Source: Bacillus sp. AFS098217 (lineage in GTDB: Bacteria > Bacillota > Bacilli > Bacillales > Bacillaceae_G). From it: a DNA stretch of 37,038 nucleotides. A program made the translations under genes and the position numbers. The notes under the pieces are model-generated. The model had not been told where the DNA came from and ran no database searches. It saw only the letters and a list, made by a program, of their open reading frames with translations. Shown in pieces: positions 16,810-23,771 of the stretch (positions are counted from its first letter, which is position 1; each line of letters starts with the position of its first letter). The stretch lies in assembly GCF_002551815.1 (NCBI RefSeq), contig NZ_NVPR01000031.1, forward strand, positions 1-37,038. Direction: 5' to 3'.

Positions 16810-17316
16810 ATGGAAATTCGTTTATTAACAAAAGAGGATGCAAAAATTTATTTAAAAGTTTGTATGGAAGGCCTAATAAAGAATCCGGAAGCCTTTAGCT
16901 CCTCTTATGAAGATGTGCTAAAACAAGAAGATCCTGTTGCTGCTATGGCAAAACGTTTAGCTAATCCTAATAAGTATACAATCGGTGTCTTTACAGATAA
17001 CGATTTAATTGGAATTGCCACTTTAGAAACAAAGCCGCTCATTAAACAAGAACATAAAGCAAAAATCGGTTCTGTATATGTCTCTCCAAAAGCTCGTGGT
17101 CTTGGGGCTGGGCGAGCTTTAATCAACGCCATAATTGAAAATGCTCATAAATTACATGTAGAACAACTCATGCTGGATGTTGTTGTTGGAAATGAAGCTG
17201 CGAAAAAATTATACGAATCACTCGGCTTTCAAACATATGGTTTTCAAGAACGTGCGTTAAAACATAACGGACAATATTGGGATGAAGAACATATGATTTT
17301 ATTTTTAAATAACTAA
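16810..17316 (+). CDS. GNAT-family N-acetyltransferase (paralogue 1)
   Basis: 168 aa. The acetyl-CoA binding motif A is KIGSVYVSPKARGLGAGRAL (Q/R-x-x-G-x-G/A), and the C-terminal motif includes VVVGNEAAKKLYESLGFQ and QYWDEEHMILF. The acetyl acceptor is unknown. CTGAGGAGG lies 8-9 bp before the ATG. It is roughly two-thirds identical by eye to the GNAT at 20880. Bases 16540-16809 hold no convincing gene. A terminator follows the stop. Confidence 0.9.
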   Translation: MEIRLLTKEDAKIYLKVCMEGLIKNPEAFSSSYEDVLKQEDPVAAMAKRLANPNKYTIGVFTDNDLIGIATLETKPLIKQEHKAKIGSVYVSPKARGLGAGRALINAIIENAHKLHVEQLMLDVVVGNEAAKKLYESLGFQTYGFQERALKHNGQYWDEEHMILFLNN

Positions 17317-17334
17317 CCCTATATAGATTTCCTT

Positions 17335-17366
17335 AAAAGCATCTTTTTCATATAAAGGTGCTTTTT
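17335..17366 (+). terminator. Terminator after GNAT 1
   Basis: Stem AAAAGCATCTTT / AAAGGTGCTTTT (one G-T pair) followed by a seven-T run. The next unit's palindrome TTACAACAATGTAA begins 4 bp later. Confidence 0.85.
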
Positions 17367-17369
17367 TTC

Positions 17370-17445
17370 TTACAACAATGTAATGTTCACGTCACCTTTA
17401 TCGATCGTTCTCTCTCAGCTTCTTCGTTATACTAAAAATACGAAA
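17370..17445 (+). promoter_or_regulatory. Peptide-family promoter, locus A
   Basis: Palindrome TTACAACAATGTAA at 17370-17383, then the ACGTCACC block and TCGATCG, then -10 TATACT with downstream AAAAATACG. No good -35 hexamer is present 17 bp before the -10. The same order and spacing are seen at loci B, C and D, implying an activator-dependent promoter. Confidence 0.65.
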
Positions 17446-17465
17446 TGACAATAAGGAGATAACAG

Positions 17466-17537
17466 ATGAAAAAAATGATGGAAGTATTCGAAGTAATAGT
17501 AAACGAAAAATATGTATATATTCATTTTGATTTTTGA
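17466..17537 (+). CDS. Small peptide, family locus A, 3' end replaced by a repeat
   Basis: 23-codon ORF behind AAGGAGATAACAG. It begins MKKMMEVFEVIVNEK, matching the first half of the family (MKKVMEVVVAVLEVFANGK at locus B). From residue 16 on, the coding sequence lies in the left end of a bcr-like repeat and reads YVYIHFDF, where the relatives read QVAMELNQ. The gene has therefore lost its native C-terminus, stop codon and terminator. It may be non-functional or encode a changed peptide. Confidence 0.65.
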   Translation: MKKMMEVFEVIVNEKYVYIHFDF

Positions 17538-17668
17538 GCATATAAGTCGCTGCTATGAGGAACCAAAAGTGACCGCTACTTATTTTCTCTCTTTGTTTTC
17601 ACTTGGCATGAGGCTAAAAAAGGAGCTGACCGCTTCTATGCATGGACGGATTCTCTCTTCCACCTATA
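17511..17668 (+). repeat. bcr-like repeat, copy 6 (left unit of a tandem dimer)
   Basis: Left end TATGTATATATTCATTTTGA, then AAGTCGCTGCTATGAGG, CACTTGGCATGAGGC, CTGACCGCTTCTATGCATGG and CCACCTATATATATTCC, where it joins copy 7. The left end overlaps the coding sequence of the small peptide at 17466. Confidence 0.8.
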
Positions 17669-17860
17669 TATATTCCAGGTTGATTTTCCGGCATATAAAT
17701 CACGGCTATGAAAATAAAAAGAGAGCTCCACTTGTTTTATCCTTTTGGTTTCACACCGCATGGGGCTAAAAAAGGAGCTGACCGCTTCTATGCATGGCCG
17801 GATTCTCTCTCCCACCTAAAAAAAGGGGTTTTATGTCGGGTTTTTAATTGATGTATATGT
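17669..17860 (+). repeat. bcr-like repeat, copy 7 (right unit of a tandem dimer)
   Basis: Contains CATATAAATCACGGCTATGA, CCACTTGTTTTATCCTTTTG, a second CTGACCGCTTCTATGCATGG and the full right end TTTTTAATTGATGTATATGT. It is closely similar to copy 2b at 9199-9364. Confidence 0.8.
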
Positions 17861-17899
17861 AGCAATGGAATTAAATTACTAGTTAAAGGAGAATGCGAG

Positions 17900-17989
17900 A
17901 TGAAACAGAATAAACATTTTATCTTTCTAATTTGTGGTACAGTCATTGTAACATCTGGGTTAGCAATTCTTCCTTGGTTTATTGTTTAA
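17900..17989 (+). CDS. Small single-pass membrane peptide (29 aa)
   Basis: Starts MKQNKHFIFLICGTVIVTSG and ends in a hydrophobic ILPWFIV. A short basic N-terminus is followed by one hydrophobic span, typical of small membrane peptides. AAAGGAG lies 8 bp before the ATG. It follows the right end of the repeat dimer by 39 bp. I do not recognise a family. The strong ribosome site and composition support a real gene. Confidence 0.5.
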   Translation: MKQNKHFIFLICGTVIVTSGLAILPWFIV

Positions 17990-18061
17990 CACTTCTATCA
18001 TTTTTTGATCCGTTATCCCTCCCTAACTAGAATTCTGTATGCGCTCTTGTTAAGGAAAAAT

Positions 18062-18102
18062 AAAAAAGCTAGTTGTTTCTCAAAAGAAACGACTAGCTTT
18101 TT
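18062..18102. terminator. Bidirectional terminator
   Basis: Stem AAAAAAGCTAGTTGTTTCT / AGAAACGACTAGCTTTTTT with a short loop, with A- and T-runs at both sides. It can serve the 29-aa peptide on the plus strand and the 40-aa peptide on the minus strand. Confidence 0.85.
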
Positions 18103-18109
18103 TCATCTA

Positions 18110-18232
18110 TTATAAAATCCCAAAAAATTTATTAGCACACTTCACAATGATTAGCATAGATACTGCAATACACATCACAATAGCATTACGCTCTTGCTTT
18201 TCTTTTTGTAAACGTTCTTCTTTTTTATTCAC
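18110..18232 (-). CDS. Small membrane peptide (40 aa)
   Basis: GTG start behind AAAGGGGA (about 9 bp spacing). The charged N-terminal half MNKKEERLQKEKQERN is followed by a hydrophobic segment AIVMCIAVSMLIIVKCA and a short basic tail. One membrane span with a Lys/Glu-rich helix on the N-terminal side is likely. Convergent with the 29-aa peptide and sharing its terminator; divergent from the two-component operon at 18556. No family recognised. Confidence 0.6.
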   Translation of the reverse strand: MNKKEERLQKEKQERNAIVMCIAVSMLIIVKCANKFFGIL

Positions 18233-18342
18233 GTGTATAGTCCCCTTTATAACAAAAAAGTGTGAGATAGGAAACTTTTCTTATCCGATGCGAGGTGAAT
18301 ACGAAAATCCTCACTATCCCACATACACAATAGAATGGAATT

Positions 18343-18406
18343 GTCATTTTATAAATAAAATGACATGACGTTATGTCGCAACATAGGGTATTTTGTGTCG
18401 CTACAT
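18343..18406 (+). promoter_or_regulatory. Palindrome and direct repeats before the first two-component operon
   Basis: Bases 18343-18364 are a perfect 22-bp palindrome with the half-site GTCATTTTAT. Then TGTCGCAACAT (18374-18384) and TGTCGCTACAT (18396-18406) form a direct repeat spaced 22 bp (two helical turns), the usual geometry for OmpR-type response-regulator dimers. Autoregulation by the adjacent regulator is a reasonable inference. Bases 18233-18342 hold no gene I can support. Confidence 0.5.
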
Positions 18407-18555
18407 GTTCTATTATAAAAAAGAGTTTTGCAAAAGTAGTGCATTTTTTATGTCAATTGCTTTGGTAGAAAAAATCCAATCACATAAACAGAGTTTTTTA
18501 TCATTTTCATGTAAACTATACAAGGTAGAATGAATTTTTTGGGGTGCACAAAAAT

Positions 18556-19227
18556 ATGATAAAAATTTTATTAGTAGATGATGAAGAACGCATGTTGCGA
18601 TTATTAGATTTATTCCTAAGTCCACGTGGTTATTTCTGTATGAAAGCCACGTCTGGAGTTGAAGCTCTTGAACTAATTCAACAAAAAGATTTTGATATCA
18701 TTTTGCTAGATGTCATGATGCCCAAGATGGATGGATGGGAGACATGTTACCAAATCCGTCAAATTTGTAATGTTCCCATTATAATGCTAACCGCCCGTAA
18801 TCAAAATTACGATATGGTAAAAGGACTCACAATGGGCGCCGATGACTATATTACAAAGCCATTTGATGAACAAGTACTCGTTGCAAGAATTGAAGCAGTA
18901 TTGCGACGGACAAAAAAAGATGGGTTTGTTAGCTTTAACGGCATTGAATGGGATAAAACAAAGCATGCGGTTACTGTTTACGATGAGAAAATTTCACTTA
19001 CACCGATTGAGTTTTCATTATTAGGACTGTTTTTACAAAATACAAACCGCGCTTACAGTCGTGATGATTTAATCGAAAAGATATGGGGATATCAAACAGA
19101 CATTGAATATCGTACTGTTGATTCACATATCCGAAATATTCGCGATAAATTACGAAAGAAAGGCTTTCCTGTCGAAGAATATTTAGAAACTGTCTATAAA
19201 GTAGGCTATAAATGGAAAAGTGAATAA
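18556..19227 (+). CDS. OmpR/PhoB-family response regulator
   Basis: About 223 aa. Receiver domain with the acidic pocket DDEE near the N-terminus, phospho-acceptor Asp52 in IILLDVMMPKMDGWE, Thr in MLTARN and Lys in ITKPF. The C-terminal winged helix (residues about 130-223) has LTPIEFSLLGLF and IWGYQTDIEYRTVDSHIRNI. ATG 18556 follows GGGGTG by 9 bp; the upstream GTG 18544 is part of that site. Its kinase lies 79 bp downstream. The gap contains a partial copy of the structured repeat. The signal and target genes are unknown. Confidence 0.92.
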   Translation: MIKILLVDDEERMLRLLDLFLSPRGYFCMKATSGVEALELIQQKDFDIILLDVMMPKMDGWETCYQIRQICNVPIIMLTARNQNYDMVKGLTMGADDYITKPFDEQVLVARIEAVLRRTKKDGFVSFNGIEWDKTKHAVTVYDEKISLTPIEFSLLGLFLQNTNRAYSRDDLIEKIWGYQTDIEYRTVDSHIRNIRDKLRKKGFPVEEYLETVYKVGYKWKSE

Positions 19228-19283
19228 TTGCTTTGGTCAGTGGGAAAATGAAAAACCCCCACTGATTAAAGTTTCACTTTATA
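19228..19283. repeat. Partial copy of the structured repeat
   Basis: TCAGTGGG ... CCCACTGA stem followed by AAAGTTTCACTTTAT, matching the right end of the element at 2444-2604. It fills most of the 79-bp gap between the response-regulator and kinase genes and could affect their relative expression. Confidence 0.6.
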
Positions 19284-19306
19284 TACAATAAAGGTACGGT
19301 GAAACA

Positions 19307-20695
19307 ATGAACAAACTTTCACTCAAGATTGGTACATACTTTTTAATATTAGCTTTATGTATTGAAGCAATAGCTTTTTTCTCTTGTCACAGAAGCCTTA
19401 CTAATATGCGTATCGCTGAAGAAACAAACTCCCTTTTAGATAAAGGAAATCGTTATCGTAATGTTATTGAAAAATCTATGAAAAAAGGACATGCGCCGCG
19501 TGTTATTGAATATGTTGCTGAAATAGAATCTCACTCTAATTCAGATACAACATTAGTCATAACAGACACCAATGGAAAAATCTTGTCTGCTTCAGATCTT
19601 GTAACAGAAGATATGAAGAAACAGCTTGCTTGCAAAATAAAATCTATTTCAAGAAACGGAACAACAACTGAGAAAGACTGGAAACAGTCTAAATTCATTT
19701 CAACTGCAAGTCCAATTATTATTAATGGACACGTTGCTGGATATGTACATATGTTTTTAAATACATCCTTCTTAGAAAAAATGATCCTTCGTTTAACAAA
19801 TCAATTTATTATTGTCGGGATCGTAACCCTTCTTTTAACTACAATTTCTGTCTTTATCTTTTCTCGCGTCATTACCGATCCACTCATTAAAATGAAACGG
19901 GCAACAGAAGGAATGTTAAAGTTAAATAAACCGATTAAATTAGGCATTAAACGCAATGATGAACTTGGTAGTTTAGCGACAACTATTGAAGAATTATCTA
20001 GCGAACTAACCTATATGAAAAAAGAGCGAAATGAGTTTCTTGCTAGTGTTGCACATGAATTATTAACTCCGCTTACTTATATGAAAGGCTATGCGAAGGT
20101 TGCAAAAAGAGATTCTTTATCGAAAGAAGAGCGCGAAGAATATTTACAAATTATCGAGGATGAAACTGACAGTATAACAGAACTTGTGCAAGATTTATTT
20201 GACCTTGCTCAACTAGAGCAGCATCAATTTGTTATTAAAAAGCAAAGAGTATCGATTCAACCATTTCTCGAAAAAATGATTGAAAAAACAAAAACAACAC
20301 TTACAAAAAAAGAAATGCAGATTCAATTGCACTGTAAGGGTAATCTGGAAGTTTATATGGATGAACGGCGAATGGAACAGGTAATGTTAAATCTATTACA
20401 TAACGCTTATCAACACTCCCATGAACAATCCATGATTACAATAAGTGTGCTTAAAAAGGAGAATACTTTTACTATATGTGTACAAGATGAAGGAGAAGGT
20501 ATTCCAAAAGAAGACATTCCTCATATTTTCGACCGCTTTTATCGAGTTGATAAATCTAGAACTAGAGCTACAGGTGGTAAAGGGATTGGATTAGCTGTTG
20601 CAAAAGAAATTGTAGAACTACATCATGGATCTATTCACGTAAAAAGTGAATTAGGAATTAGAACAGAATTTATAATTGAATTACCATTTGAATAG
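19307..20695 (+). CDS. Sensor histidine kinase partner of the 18556 regulator
   Basis: 462 aa. One N-terminal membrane span (residues 7-26), an extracytoplasmic sensor of about 130 residues, a second span (about 166-187), a HAMP linker (VITDPLIKMKRATEG) and a HisKA domain with His250 in VAHELLTPLTYMKGY. Then HATPase with N box MLNLLHNAYQHS, G1 DEGEGIP, F box FDRFYRVDKSRT and G2 GGKGIGLAVAKEI. The H-box has Leu where HELRTPL is usual; catalysis is probably still possible. The ATG follows AAGGTACGGTGAAAC. Together with the regulator it forms a two-gene operon. Confidence 0.92.
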   Translation: MNKLSLKIGTYFLILALCIEAIAFFSCHRSLTNMRIAEETNSLLDKGNRYRNVIEKSMKKGHAPRVIEYVAEIESHSNSDTTLVITDTNGKILSASDLVTEDMKKQLACKIKSISRNGTTTEKDWKQSKFISTASPIIINGHVAGYVHMFLNTSFLEKMILRLTNQFIIVGIVTLLLTTISVFIFSRVITDPLIKMKRATEGMLKLNKPIKLGIKRNDELGSLATTIEELSSELTYMKKERNEFLASVAHELLTPLTYMKGYAKVAKRDSLSKEEREEYLQIIEDETDSITELVQDLFDLAQLEQHQFVIKKQRVSIQPFLEKMIEKTKTTLTKKEMQIQLHCKGNLEVYMDERRMEQVMLNLLHNAYQHSHEQSMITISVLKKENTFTICVQDEGEGIPKEDIPHIFDRFYRVDKSRTRATGGKGIGLAVAKEIVELHHGSIHVKSELGIRTEFIIELPFE

Positions 20696-20767
20696 TATAT
20701 ACACTACATCATCAGTGGTCCTATAAAACTGCTGGTACTATTATTTGAATAACTAATATCTGCTCAC

Positions 20768-20815
20768 AAAAGGTCAGAAAAACTTATAAGTCCTACTCAT
20801 ATAAGCTGACCTTTT
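20768..20815 (+). terminator. Terminator of the two-component operon
   Basis: 10-bp stem AAAAGGTCAG / CTGACCTTTT with an inner short stem (CTTATA / ATAAG). A weak T-rich tail follows about 10 bp later. Confidence 0.6.
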
Positions 20816-20879
20816 GAAATTATTTTTATTTCAATATAAAATATACATACAACTGGAAACGATTTGGAGGATGATATAA

Positions 20880-21392
20880 TTGGAAATCCATGTATTAACA
20901 AAGCAAGAGGCCGAAATTTACTTAGAACTTCGTGTAGAAGGTTTAAAACAAAATCCGGAAGCTTTTAGTTCCTCTTATGAAGATATTATTAATAAAGAAT
21001 GTCCAATTGAATATAAAGCACAAAAATTAGCACAAGATGAAAACTACACACTTGGTGCATTTAAAGATGATAAGCTAATTGGAGTTGCAACATTGGAAAC
21101 GAAACCATATGTAAAACAAGAACATAAAGCAAAGATTGGTTCCGTATATGTATCTCCAAAAGCACGTGGACTTGGAGCTGGAAAATCTCTTATTAAAGAA
21201 TGTATTGAACTCGCAAAAAAATTAGAAATAGAGCAAGTCATGCTTGATGTTGTTGTTGGAAATGATGGTGCAAAAAAGCTTTATGAATCATTGGGCTTTA
21301 AAACATTCGGTGTTCAAGAACGTTCGTTAAAATATAATGGTCAATATTGGGATGAAGAACACATGGTTTTATTCTTAGATCAAGAGAAATAA
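20880..21392 (+). CDS. GNAT-family N-acetyltransferase (paralogue 2)
   Basis: 170 aa, TTG start behind TTTGGAGG at 9 bp spacing. It shares long identical stretches with the GNAT at 16810, including NPEAFSSSYED, KQEHKAKIGSVYVSPKARG, MLDVVVGN and QYWDEEHM. The acetyl-CoA site is RGLGAGKSL. The two genes flank the small-peptide and two-component region in the same orientation, consistent with an old tandem duplication later separated by insertions. Substrate unknown. Confidence 0.88.
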   Translation: MEIHVLTKQEAEIYLELRVEGLKQNPEAFSSSYEDIINKECPIEYKAQKLAQDENYTLGAFKDDKLIGVATLETKPYVKQEHKAKIGSVYVSPKARGLGAGKSLIKECIELAKKLEIEQVMLDVVVGNDGAKKLYESLGFKTFGVQERSLKYNGQYWDEEHMVLFLDQEK

Positions 21393-21395
21393 TAA

Positions 21396-21424
21396 AAAAA
21401 TCCTCGTATACTTGAGGATTTTTT
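21396..21424 (+). terminator. Terminator after GNAT 2
   Basis: Stem AAAAATCCTC / GAGGATTTTT with an 8-bp loop and an extended T-run. Confidence 0.9.
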
Positions 21425-21531
21425 TATGCTGTAAACCACGCATTATATAATAATTGAATAGCCTCTTTAATCTCTACCTCTAATAAAACGGCAAAGCCTA
21501 CATTTACAACTGAACAAATATGAAATGTCAA
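21424..21531 (-). pseudogene. Possible gene remnant or 35-codon ORF
   Basis: Minus-strand frame open for 35 codons from a TTG, ending AVLLEVEIKEAIQLLYNAWF-TA. The composition looks protein-like but there is no ribosome site and no full domain, so it is more likely the C-terminal scrap of a lost gene. No family recognised. Confidence 0.2.
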
Positions 21532-21562
21532 AAGAGGTCGTACTAAACTTACAACCTCTTTT
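21530..21562. terminator. Hairpin upstream of the lipoprotein gene
   Basis: 9-bp stem AAAAGAGGT / ACCTCTTTT with T-run on the plus strand and A-run before it, so it could work in both directions. It lies about 75 bp before the 21638 gene. Confidence 0.6.
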
Positions 21563-21637
21563 TATCATTTAACAGGAATTGTCCCGTCTTCTAGCAAATA
21601 CAATTACACTAACAATAAAAAATAGGAGTGTGGTTAA

Positions 21638-22162
21638 ATGAAAAAAATTGGCACTGCGCTACTATTCACCTTTCTTATCAGTGGATGTGCAGCAATGCAA
21701 CAAGACTCCAAAACTCAAAAAAAAGAAATCATTGAAGCCTCAAATCCTCAAACAAATGCACCTTCATTTTTCCACCTTAGCGTCTTAAAAGATGTGAATT
21801 GGGAAGAAAGCCCTTCATTTGTAGAAGGTAAAACTCCATTAAAAGGAATCGAAGGAAAAATCGCAATTGCAGATAGCTCGTTTACTTCGAACGAAAAAAT
21901 GGAACATATGTGGTTTTTTCTCGATCCGCAAATGCCAACCGGAAAATTCTCCATTATTGCTTTAAAACAAGGGTCCACCACTCCAACTCCTGTAATCTTT
22001 TCAAATGAAAATTTCGAAAAAAATTGGACAGCACCAAATCAAATCCAACCTGATATAAAAGAAATGCCCCTGCTTATGTCACTACCGTCTTCTGGGTTAT
22101 GGTTATTAAATGTATATGTAAATGAAAAATATTACGAGCAACTTGTTATTAACGTAGAATAA
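21638..22162 (+). CDS. Small lipoprotein, DUF4871/YhfM-like
   Basis: 174 aa. The signal peptide MKKIGTALLFTFLISGCAA has a lipobox I-S-G-C with Cys17. A polar linker is followed by a mature domain of about 130 residues with FVEGKTPLKGIEGKIAIAD, HMWFFLDPQMPTGKF and SSGLWLLNVYVNEKYYEQL, an Ig-like beta pattern similar to the YhfM / DUF4871 lipoproteins of Bacillus. Function unknown. TAGGAGTGTGG precedes the ATG. It is monocistronic, followed by the small-peptide unit B. Confidence 0.78.
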   Translation: MKKIGTALLFTFLISGCAAMQQDSKTQKKEIIEASNPQTNAPSFFHLSVLKDVNWEESPSFVEGKTPLKGIEGKIAIADSSFTSNEKMEHMWFFLDPQMPTGKFSIIALKQGSTTPTPVIFSNENFEKNWTAPNQIQPDIKEMPLLMSLPSSGLWLLNVYVNEKYYEQLVINVE

Positions 22163-22185
22163 AGTGACAAATCTTCATTTGCTCC

Positions 22186-22252
22186 TTACAACAATGTAAT
22201 TTCTACGTCACCTACTTCGATAGTTACATCTTTTTCTCTCCCTTATACTAAA
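22186..22252 (+). promoter_or_regulatory. Peptide-family promoter, locus B
   Basis: Palindrome TTACAACAATGTAA (22186-22199), ACGTCACCTACTTCGAT, GTTACAT, then -10 TATACT followed by AAAAGTAAG. The first base of the palindrome is 104 bp before the start codon. Confidence 0.7.
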
Positions 22253-22289
22253 AGTAAGAACTGAAACAAAAACTGAGGAGAGATGAGAA

Positions 22290-22373
22290 ATGAAAAAAGT
22301 AATGGAAGTTGTAGTTGCAGTGTTAGAAGTTTTCGCAAATGGAAAGCAAGTTGCAATGGAGTTGAATCAATAA
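22290..22373 (+). CDS. Small peptide, family locus B (27 aa)
   Basis: Begins MKKVMEVVVAVLEVFANGK and ends VAMELNQ. A Lys-start is followed by a Val/Ala-rich stretch carrying regularly spaced Glu, then a conserved NGKQVAMELN tail. A helical wheel of the first 15 residues would be amphipathic. AGGAGAGATGAGAA precedes the ATG. The 27-aa length is the same at loci C and D. Function unknown; candidates include a membrane-active, signalling or regulatory peptide. The conservation of four copies at the protein level, with synonymous differences, supports translation. Confidence 0.7.
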   Translation: MKKVMEVVVAVLEVFANGKQVAMELNQ

Positions 22374-22412
22374 TGCTACGAGAAATAATGATTATTCATA
22401 TTATCAAAAAAT

Positions 22413-22454
22413 AAACGGAGATACGATTTCCTTATTATTTTAATTTCTTATCTC
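22413..22454 (+). terminator. Inverted repeat after peptide B
   Basis: GGAGATA / TATCTCC inverted repeat about 40 bp after the stop codon, matching the AGATAAG / CTTATCT stems after loci C and D. Without a strong T-run here. Confidence 0.45.
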
Positions 22455-22464
22455 CCCAAAAAAA

Positions 22465-22492
22465 CAGTGCCTTCTTTTGTAAGAAGGCACTG
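22465..22492. terminator. Terminator between peptide B and the malic enzyme gene
   Basis: Perfect 12-bp stem CAGTGCCTTCTT / AAGAAGGCACTG with a 4-bp loop; A-run before and T-run after, so it serves both convergent units. Confidence 0.9.
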
Positions 22493-22497
22493 CTTTT

Positions 22498-23703
22498 TTA
22501 TGATTCATAATTTGGCATTTTTGTAATTTGCGCTACCCCTGATTCAATTGCCGCTTTTGCTACTGCAGCTGCAACACTTGGGACAACTCGTTTATCTAGC
22601 GGATTCGGAATTACATAGTTTTCATTACGTTCTTCATCAGTAATGATGTTAGCGATTCCATACGCTGCCGCTAGCTTCATTTCTTCTGTGACATCTGTTG
22701 CACGTACATCTAATGCACCACGGAATATACCAGGGAATGCTAATACATTGTTCACTTGGTTTGCATAATCAGAACGTCCCGTTCCAACAACAGCTGCTCC
22801 AGCCTCTAGTGCTTCTTCTGGGAATATTTCTGGTACTGGATTTGCCATTGCAAACACAATTGGATTTTTATTCATTGTCTTCACAAGCTCTTTTGTTAAT
22901 ACGTTAGGGGCAGATACACCGATAAAAATGTCTGCACCGTCAATCGCTTCTTTTAATGTTCCACGTACAAATTCACGATTTGTTTGTTTCGCAATCTCGA
23001 TTTGTGCAGGGTTCATCCATGATTCTTCTTCACAAACGATACCTTCTAAACTTACTAACGTCATATGCTCGGCGCCTGCTTTTAATAACAATTTACCAAT
23101 TGCAATCCCTGCAGAACCAGCACCATTAATAACAATCTTCACTTCATCCATCGTTTTATTTACTACTTTTAACGCGTTAATAACTGCCGCTAAAACAACA
23201 ATCGCTGTTCCGTGCTGATCATCATGGAACACTGGAATGTTTGTTTCTTCTTTTAAACGCTTTTCAATTTCAAAACAGCGCGGCGCTGCAATATCTTCTA
23301 AATTAATCCCTGCAAATGTAGGTTCTAAATTTTTAACGATGGTTACGATTTCATCTACATCAGTCGTTCCAAGACAAAGTGGGAATGCATCGACATTCGC
23401 AAACTTTTTAAATAAAATACTTTTTCCTTCCATAACAGGCATAGCTGCTTTCGGTCCAATATCACCTAATCCAAGTACTGCCGTTCCATCTGAGACAACC
23501 GCAACCATATTACCGCGCGCTGTATAGTCATAAGCTGTTTCTTCATCCGCTGCAATCGCCTTACAAGATTCTGCTACGCCCGGTGTATATGTCAAACTTA
23601 AATCATCAGCTGAATTCACTTCTACTTTACTTGTAATTTCAATTTTCCCTACCAATTCTTTATGAAGCAATAACGAACGTTCTTTAATTTGACTTTCTAA
23701 CAT
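22498..23703 (-). CDS. Malic enzyme, NAD(P)-dependent (bacterial short type)
   Basis: 401 aa. Oxidative decarboxylation of malate to pyruvate and CO2 in the cytoplasm. The N-terminal domain shows LTYTPGVAESCKAI and LGLGDIGPKAAMPVMEGKSI. NLEDIAAPRCFEIE and PVFHDDQHGTAIV supply the metal ligands. The NAD(P) fold is INGAGSAGIAIGKLL, and FAMANPVPEI follows. Length fits the short bacterial enzymes (YtsJ-like) rather than the ~560-aa form. It lies 69 bp downstream of the malate transporter on the same strand, in the MalKR-controlled block, so its job is almost surely use of imported malate. GGAGG precedes the ATG. Confidence 0.93.
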   Translation of the reverse strand: MLESQIKERSLLLHKELVGKIEITSKVEVNSADDLSLTYTPGVAESCKAIAADEETAYDYTARGNMVAVVSDGTAVLGLGDIGPKAAMPVMEGKSILFKKFANVDAFPLCLGTTDVDEIVTIVKNLEPTFAGINLEDIAAPRCFEIEKRLKEETNIPVFHDDQHGTAIVVLAAVINALKVVNKTMDEVKIVINGAGSAGIAIGKLLLKAGAEHMTLVSLEGIVCEEESWMNPAQIEIAKQTNREFVRGTLKEAIDGADIFIGVSAPNVLTKELVKTMNKNPIVFAMANPVPEIFPEEALEAGAAVVGTGRSDYANQVNNVLAFPGIFRGALDVRATDVTEEMKLAAAYGIANIITDEERNENYVIPNPLDKRVVPSVAAAVAKAAIESGVAQITKMPNYES

Positions 23704-23771
23704 ATAAATAAACTCCTCCTAATTTGACAAGCTAGCTACGTTTTTACATAGCTAGCTTGTATGATGATAAA

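Noticed and set aside
17512-17769. Plus-strand ORF of 85 codons
   Set aside because: It lies wholly in the repeat dimer and its translation is repeated repeat sequence, not a protein family.
18241-18342. Imperfect inverted repeat GTGAGATAG / CTATCCCAC
   Set aside because: Too many mismatches and a long loop; no terminator or operator logic.
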